A stretch of 17,731 bases of DNA. Origin: Bacteriovoracaceae bacterium. GTDB lineage: Bacteria; Bdellovibrionota; Bacteriovoracia; Bacteriovoracales; Bacteriovoracaceae. The notes beneath the pieces were generated by a model. It ran no database searches. It had not been told where the DNA came from and saw only the letters and a list, made by a program, of their open reading frames with translations. The DNA lies in the NCBI GenBank assembly GCA_023146355.1, contig JAGLCH010000218.1, positions 1 to 17,731 on the forward strand. The letters run 5' to 3'. Shown piece after piece: positions 13,522-17,731 of the stretch. Positions within the stretch are counted from its first letter, which is position 1. Each line of letters starts with the position of its first letter. A program made the translations under genes and the position numbers.

Positions 13522-14865
13522 ATGACTTACAATGATTTAACAAAAGGAAGTATTCTCGGAAAAATTACCCGAGTTTCACTACCAATTATGGGCACTTCCT
13601 TTGTTCATATGGCCTACAATTTAACTGACATGTATTGGCTAGGGCAGGTCGGCAGTAAGGCCGTTGCTGCTGTTGGTGCAGCTGGACTCATCACCTGGTT
13701 TGTTCAGTCACTTCTCTCTTTTTTAAAAACTGGCGCAGAAGTAAATGTTGCACAATCTATTGGGGCGGGAAATACAAAACGAGCAGAGCGATATGCTAGA
13801 AATGCCCTCTACCTCTCTTTTGTTCTCGGGACCATTACTTGTATCATTGTGGGCATCTCCGCGGGGCACCTGATTTCATTCTTTAAGCTTAAGGAAGTCG
13901 AGGTTATTAATGATGCCACCACGTACTTAAGAATCTGTTCCGTTTCTCTTTTAGCTTCAATCGTAATGGTAACAATGAATGGGATATACAACGGTATTGG
14001 CCGTAGTAAAATTCCATTTGTTATTAACTCTATTGGACTTGTTGGAAATATTATTCTTGATCCAATCTTCATTTACCATTTTAATATGGGAGCAGCGGGA
14101 GCGGGGATTGCTACTGTCATTTCTCATCTTTTTGCTCTCTCCATCTTTATCTATTTTATCACTGTCGTAAAACCTCCCTTTGAAGGATTTTCGTTGGTCG
14201 GAAAATTATCGAAAGAGTTTTATGGAAAGATTATAAAGGTCGGGTTTCCGCCTGCCATTCACTACGCTGCTTTTTCTTTTTTTGCTATGGTTATCACTCG
14301 AATTGTATCAGGCTGGGGGGCAACTGCTATTGCTGTTCAAAGTCTTGGCTCTCAGATTGAGTCTCTTACTTGGATGACTGCATTAGGCCTCTCTACCGCT
14401 CTTTCCTCATTTGTAGGACAGAATTTTGGGGCAAGACAGTACAAAAGAATTTTTAAGGGATATGTTTTAACTCTGGCACTTTCTTCTTGTTTTGGAATTA
14501 TGGCAACGCTTCTTTTAATGTTTGGTGGCCATTATATTTATCAGATTTTTATGCCTGAGCCCGATGCAATTAGAATTGGTTCTGAGTACTTGTGGATTAT
14601 GGCATTTTCTCAAATTTTTATGACTCTAGAAATTACAACTGCAGGTATCTTTAACGGTTTTGGTAAAACGCTACCGCCATCATTTGTTGGGATTTTTCTT
14701 ACTGGACTTCGAATTCCACTGGCACTAGTTCTCTCAGTTCCCTTGGGGCTGGCAGGAGTTTGGTGGAGTATTACAATCACCTCAATTTTAAAGGGGATTG
14801 TCCTCTATGTATGGTTTTTCTTTTGGCATCGCACTGGAAACTACAGGACACTTGCTGTCGAGTAA
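13522..14865 (+). CDS. MATE-family multidrug/metabolite exporter
   Basis: This 447-aa inner-membrane protein has about 12 hydrophobic helices in two related halves, the usual MATE size. It exports organic cations or other compounds in exchange for Na+ or H+. The N-terminal half starts with SLPIMGTSFVHMAYNLTDMYWLGQ, in which D36 is the conserved cation-site Asp of the NorM class. The second half repeats the pattern around VGFPPAIHYAAFSF, and GQNFGARQYKR matches the family loop that follows helix 8. Upstream, AAGGA is about 11 bases from the ATG, a long spacing that predicts modest translation. It lies 90 bases after the binding-protein gene on the same strand, with no terminator between them, so read-through is possible. 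The substrate cannot be told from the sequence. Confidence 0.93.
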   Translation: MTYNDLTKGSILGKITRVSLPIMGTSFVHMAYNLTDMYWLGQVGSKAVAAVGAAGLITWFVQSLLSFLKTGAEVNVAQSIGAGNTKRAERYARNALYLSFVLGTITCIIVGISAGHLISFFKLKEVEVINDATTYLRICSVSLLASIVMVTMNGIYNGIGRSKIPFVINSIGLVGNIILDPIFIYHFNMGAAGAGIATVISHLFALSIFIYFITVVKPPFEGFSLVGKLSKEFYGKIIKVGFPPAIHYAAFSFFAMVITRIVSGWGATAIAVQSLGSQIESLTWMTALGLSTALSSFVGQNFGARQYKRIFKGYVLTLALSSCFGIMATLLLMFGGHYIYQIFMPEPDAIRIGSEYLWIMAFSQIFMTLEITTAGIFNGFGKTLPPSFVGIFLTGLRIPLALVLSVPLGLAGVWWSITITSILKGIVLYVWFFFWHRTGNYRTLAVE

Positions 14866-14866
14866 T

Positions 14867-14896
14867 ATAAAAGGCCCACACTGATCTGTGGGCCTT
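14867..14896. terminator. Bidirectional terminator between the MATE and chemoreceptor genes
   Basis: A 10-bp stem, AAGGCCCACA and TGTGGGCCTT with a six-base loop, spans 14871-14896. The minus side has TTTTATATT; the plus side has a weak T-rich stretch. It lies between two convergent genes, 5 and 17 bases from their stops. Confidence 0.82.
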
Positions 14897-14913
14897 CATC
14901 TTGTTCTTTTTTC

Positions 14914-17154
14914 TTAATATCTTCCAAATTCATCGTCATCTAGTTTAATCTCTGGTCCATCATTAGATGCCAGTTTTTTTGCAGGCGGCAGGTGGTCATC
15001 GTGAAATTCACTATCATGGACCACTGGTTTTGCTGCTGGGGTAGGTTCTGGAGATACATGTCGAGCAGGGGCCGCTGCTGGCCTTGACGGTGCTGCAGCC
15101 GCTTTTGATGTTTTCTCACTTTGGCCTGTATATCCACCAAAGTTTGATTGTTCCTTCAGTTTAAACTGAGCAATAAGCCCTTGAAGGGCAATCGATTGAC
15201 TACTCATTTGTTCTGATGATGCTGCTGTTTCTTCTGCACTCGCAGTATTATGCTGAGTCACCTTATCAATTTGTGATAGTCCCTCAGTAACCTGAGATAC
15301 ACCACTTGCCTGTTCGTTAGAGGCAACTGCAATTTCACCGACAAGGCTTGCTGTTTTGTTTACACTTTCAAGAATATCGTTAAGTGCAGTTGCGGTACTT
15401 TTTGCTAGGGCGGAGCCATCATTAACTTTGTTTCCTGAATCCTCAATCATTTCTGTTGTTTCTTTTGCAGCTTGAGCTGAACGCTCTGCAAGGTTTTTAA
15501 CTTCCTCTGCAACAACTGCAAACCCTTTTCCATGTTTTCCTGCACGAGCTGCTTCAACTGCGGCGTTTAGTGCCAGTAAGTTGGTTTGGAAAGCGATCTC
15601 ATCAATGACTTTGATAATTTTTGCAATATTTTGTGAAGAATCGTTAATTGACTCCATTGCTGTAACCATCTCTTGCATTTGGTTATTTCCACTTTCTACA
15701 TTTTGCTTCGCCTCGTTTGCCAGTGTTTGTGCTAGGCCGGCATTTTCAGAATTTTGTCTTGCTTGGCCACCAATTTGGTGCATAGAGCTTGAGATCTCTT
15801 CAACTGAAGCTGCTTGTTCCGTTGCTCCTTGACTCATTGCCTGTGATGCGCTGGCAACCTGTTGTGATCCCGTTGCCACCTGAACTACTGCTTCATTTAC
15901 CTGACCTAATGCCGAGTTAACTTGATTAATAACGTCATTGATTGCATCTTGAGTTTCAGAGATCGCACCTAGAATTTTATTTTCTGCAGTACACACTTCT
16001 CCTATTTCATTATCCTGTTCTGCCATTTTCTTTACTTTCTCTAAGTTCTCGTCGTGAAGATCAATTACGAGGTTGCTTCTCCAGTCGGCCTTTGCAAGCT
16101 TTGTTTTCAAGTGGGTTGCCATATCATTTGTAGCATCTGAAAGCTTAGCGATGCTTTTTGATACAACTTCCATTGGCTGAGTAATTCCACGTGTTAGTGT
16201 CAAGCCGATGAATACAGAGGCCGTGATGGCAATGATTAGCCCTAAGATAATCATGATATAGGCCCACATCTTAGCATCTTCAATATAGGTATATACTCCA
16301 TCTCTAACTTTTCGTGTGTCAGTCAAAACAAGTGCAGCATTTTTCTTCTGTTTTGTTTGACTATTGCGTTGATTAATACGGATCTGGCGAAACTCATTTA
16401 CCTTAGACCTATATGTTGTTAGGTTTGTGAGAATTTTTGACAGCGCTTTTTGAGCATTGGTACTTTTGTAGTGAGAGATTAGTGTTTCAGCTTTTTCTTG
16501 TGCTCCCGCGATCTCTTTTATCCACGACTTTGCCACAATATCCTGCTCTTCTCTACTAGTGGCCAACTGGTACTTTTGAGCAAAGATGCGAACTCGGTTG
16601 AAAGAATTTCTAATTTCTTGCGCCTCAATGGTATCTCCATAAAAATCTGCAGTGATGCGATCTCCGTATTCTTTTGCATCGAGATACACAACATCATCCA
16701 TTAGCTCCTTGATTCCGGTTAGAACTTCGCCTGCGGCTGAGGCCCTTTCTTTACCAACTTCTTCCTTCGTTTTCTCTAAGTTGTAATATGTTTCATTCGT
16801 ATTTTTATAGGCCTTTGTAGCTTCAATAACTTTTTCAACCATCTCCTTATTTGCAGAAGACTTCATCATGTCTTTTGCCTTAAGTCCTGATGCTTGTACT
16901 TTTTCAATTTCATCACGCATAACATTTTGATATTTGTCATCATGGTAGATTACAAAGCGCAGTGAGCCACCTTGTGCATCAAGAGCATCGGCAAGCATTG
17001 TGTTAGAGTGTTTTGCAATCTCTAGCTGATAGGTGATATTTCGTAATGAATTTATTCCAATTGCGCCGACTGTTATTAGTAGCGCGAGAATAATTCCAAA
17101 GCTAATAGAAAGCTTCTTTCCGATTTTCAGGTTGTTAAACCGTTCCTTCCACAT
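14914..17154 (-). CDS. Methyl-accepting chemotaxis protein with C-terminal CheR/CheB tether
   Basis: This 746-aa chemoreceptor has a membrane helix at about 14-36, a helical periplasmic sensor of roughly 260 residues, a second helix at about 296-321, a HAMP region and the methylated signalling coiled coil. The HAMP seems to carry an insert (about 350-385, with WRSNLVIDLHDENLEK). The hairpin tip, IDEIAFQTNLLALNAAVEAA...GKGFAVVAEEV, at about 517-550 is the CheA/CheW contact. Ala/Gln/Glu-rich methylation helices flank it. A flexible Ala/Pro tail from about 670 ends in DDDEFGRY, whose last five residues fit the x-aromatic-x-x-aromatic tether of CheR/CheB. An ATG at 17172 is in frame but has no ribosome site; AAGGAG (17161-17166) sits six bases before the ATG at 17154, which I prefer. 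The ligand is unknown. Confidence 0.95.
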   Translation of the reverse strand: MWKERFNNLKIGKKLSISFGIILALLITVGAIGINSLRNITYQLEIAKHSNTMLADALDAQGGSLRFVIYHDDKYQNVMRDEIEKVQASGLKAKDMMKSSANKEMVEKVIEATKAYKNTNETYYNLEKTKEEVGKERASAAGEVLTGIKELMDDVVYLDAKEYGDRITADFYGDTIEAQEIRNSFNRVRIFAQKYQLATSREEQDIVAKSWIKEIAGAQEKAETLISHYKSTNAQKALSKILTNLTTYRSKVNEFRQIRINQRNSQTKQKKNAALVLTDTRKVRDGVYTYIEDAKMWAYIMIILGLIIAITASVFIGLTLTRGITQPMEVVSKSIAKLSDATNDMATHLKTKLAKADWRSNLVIDLHDENLEKVKKMAEQDNEIGEVCTAENKILGAISETQDAINDVINQVNSALGQVNEAVVQVATGSQQVASASQAMSQGATEQAASVEEISSSMHQIGGQARQNSENAGLAQTLANEAKQNVESGNNQMQEMVTAMESINDSSQNIAKIIKVIDEIAFQTNLLALNAAVEAARAGKHGKGFAVVAEEVKNLAERSAQAAKETTEMIEDSGNKVNDGSALAKSTATALNDILESVNKTASLVGEIAVASNEQASGVSQVTEGLSQIDKVTQHNTASAEETAASSEQMSSQSIALQGLIAQFKLKEQSNFGGYTGQSEKTSKAAAAPSRPAAAPARHVSPEPTPAAKPVVHDSEFHDDHLPPAKKLASNDGPEIKLDDDEFGRY

Positions 17155-17195
17155 AATGGGCTCCTTCAACATCTGTTAAAAATATATTCAATACT

Positions 17196-17222
17196 ATTTC
17201 GGAATTTTACATGAGTATTTGA
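17196..17222 (-). promoter_or_regulatory. Weak sigma-28-like element before the chemoreceptor
   Basis: On the minus strand TCAA (17219-17222), exactly 15 bases, then TCCGAAAT (17196-17203) match TAAA-N15-GCCGATAA at 8 of 12 positions. It lies about 41 bases before the preferred ATG. The match is weak, but spacing and target class fit. Confidence 0.33.
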
Positions 17223-17245
17223 GTAAATATGAGTGAAGAATTAAT

Positions 17246-17271
17246 AAAAAAAAAACCGACCCAGAGGTCGG
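17246..17271 (-). terminator. Rho-independent terminator of the coiled-coil gene
   Basis: A 6-bp GC-rich stem, CCGACC and GGTCGG with a four-base loop, spans 17256-17271. On the minus strand it is followed by ten T (17246-17255). It lies 13 bases past the stop of the right-edge gene and separates it from the chemoreceptor. Confidence 0.9.
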
Positions 17272-17284
17272 CCTTATAAGCTGC

Positions 17285-17731
17285 TTATTTTTGGTATTTT
17301 GAAGCAATAGTCTTCATCTTTGCTCTAAATGATTTTTCTATGGTCAACATTTGACTTTTGAATTCTTGACGATACTTTTTCATTTCTTGACGTTGCTCCT
17401 TGTGACCATTTCTCTTCCCTTTGGTACCTTGTCGCTCTGCTCTCATCTTTTCTTGGTGAGATTTAAGCTGTGAGGTATCGCTAAAATTAAGTGAATCTAT
17501 CGCATTTTTACGATCTTCTATTTTTTGCAGTCGCTCAATATGCATCTTTTCCATATTTTCCTTGCGGATAGTGAAAAGCTTCTTTTCATGATCAAGCCTG
17601 AGCCTATATGACTCCTCATGAAAGGCCTTGAATTCTTTAATTAAACCCTGCTTTACACTAGCTGGAACCTTCTCATTTTCCATAAACTTAATAATTGATT
17701 GTACCGGCTTACTACGTTTTTCGCGTTTACC
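17285..17731 (-). CDS. Charged coiled-coil protein, 5' end beyond the window
   Basis: I do not recognise this protein. 148 residues are visible, and the frame stays open from the stop at 17285 to the right edge. An internal ATG at 17683 has no ribosome site, and the 16 codons before it (GKREKRSKPVQSIIKF) read as ordinary protein, so the true start is outside. The visible part is very rich in Lys, Glu, Arg and Gln, with long amphipathic helical stretches (for example 32-75 and 95-145 of the visible part) and few hydrophobics. It is probably a cytoplasmic or secreted coiled-coil protein; the N-terminus that would tell is missing. Basic residues outnumber acidic ones, which would allow nucleic-acid or surface binding, but nothing specific shows this. 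Confidence 0.7.
   Translation of the reverse strand, partial: GKREKRSKPVQSIIKFMENEKVPASVKQGLIKEFKAFHEESYRLRLDHEKKLFTIRKENMEKMHIERLQKIEDRKNAIDSLNFSDTSQLKSHQEKMRAERQGTKGKRNGHKEQRQEMKKYRQEFKSQMLTIEKSFRAKMKTIASKYQK

Noticed and set aside
17155..17172. Earlier ATG of the chemoreceptor at 17172
   Set aside because: It has no ribosome site, while AAGGAG within this stretch is ideally placed for the ATG at 17154.
1..17731. Mobile elements, CRISPR arrays, tRNA or rRNA
   Set aside because: I saw no transposase, integrase, direct-repeat array, tRNA cloverleaf or rRNA signature on either strand.

Overview
The window looks like ordinary chromosome of an AT-rich, motile, Gram-negative predatory-type bacterium. 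The best guess is Bdellovibrionota, near Bacteriovorax/Halobacteriovorax. This rests on gene content and protein style: two HD-GYP-type proteins, a large chemoreceptor, an ExbB/ExbD motor, an Rsm22-type ribosome assembly factor and a PPi-type phosphofructokinase. It is an inference, since no rRNA or other decisive marker is present. I see no phage, transposon, CRISPR array, tRNA or rRNA.

Layout. Positions 1-1800 hold minus-strand genes: a bacteriohemerythrin cut by the left edge, a 71-aa protein with an ExoX-C-terminal-like motif, and a degenerate HD-GYP protein. Positions 1870-2030 hold a candidate structured small RNA on the minus strand. From 2.1 to 3.9 kb lies a translation cluster: an Rsm22/METTL17-like protein with a probable Fe-S cysteine set, bL31 (rpmE) and bL33 (rpmG). 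Positions 3.9-5.4 kb hold an intact receiver-HD-GYP c-di-GMP phosphodiesterase behind a very good sigma-28-type promoter. Positions 5.4-8.3 kb hold a cell-envelope group: a membrane-anchored DUF4340-like protein, exbB-exbD, and an acidic protein with a PilZ-like barrel. bL28 (rpmB) follows, with a clear promoter and a hairpin in its leader. Central carbon metabolism comes next, as a transketolase (+) converging on a PPi-type phosphofructokinase (-). Then come a secreted sugar-type periplasmic binding protein and a MATE exporter. Last are a chemoreceptor with a CheR/CheB-type C-terminal tether and a charged coiled-coil protein that runs off the right edge.

Themes. Two themes join separate genes. 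The first is motility and c-di-GMP: the receiver-HD-GYP and the chemoreceptor both have sigma-28-like elements, and the two HD proteins share an extra N-terminal domain. The second is ribosome biogenesis: Rsm22, bL31, bL33 and bL28 lie within 6.6 kb.

Long ORFs needed start corrections in five places (degenerate HD protein, Rsm22, rpmG, rpmB, chemoreceptor), and the right-edge gene begins outside the window. Most transcription units end in GC-rich hairpins with T-tracts. The convergent ends at 5370 and 7525-7528 have none. No gene-free stretch exceeds about 300 bases. The longest, 1796-2099, holds the candidate RNA and its terminator. In 12183-12366, between the phosphofructokinase and the binding-protein gene, I see only ribosome binding sites.
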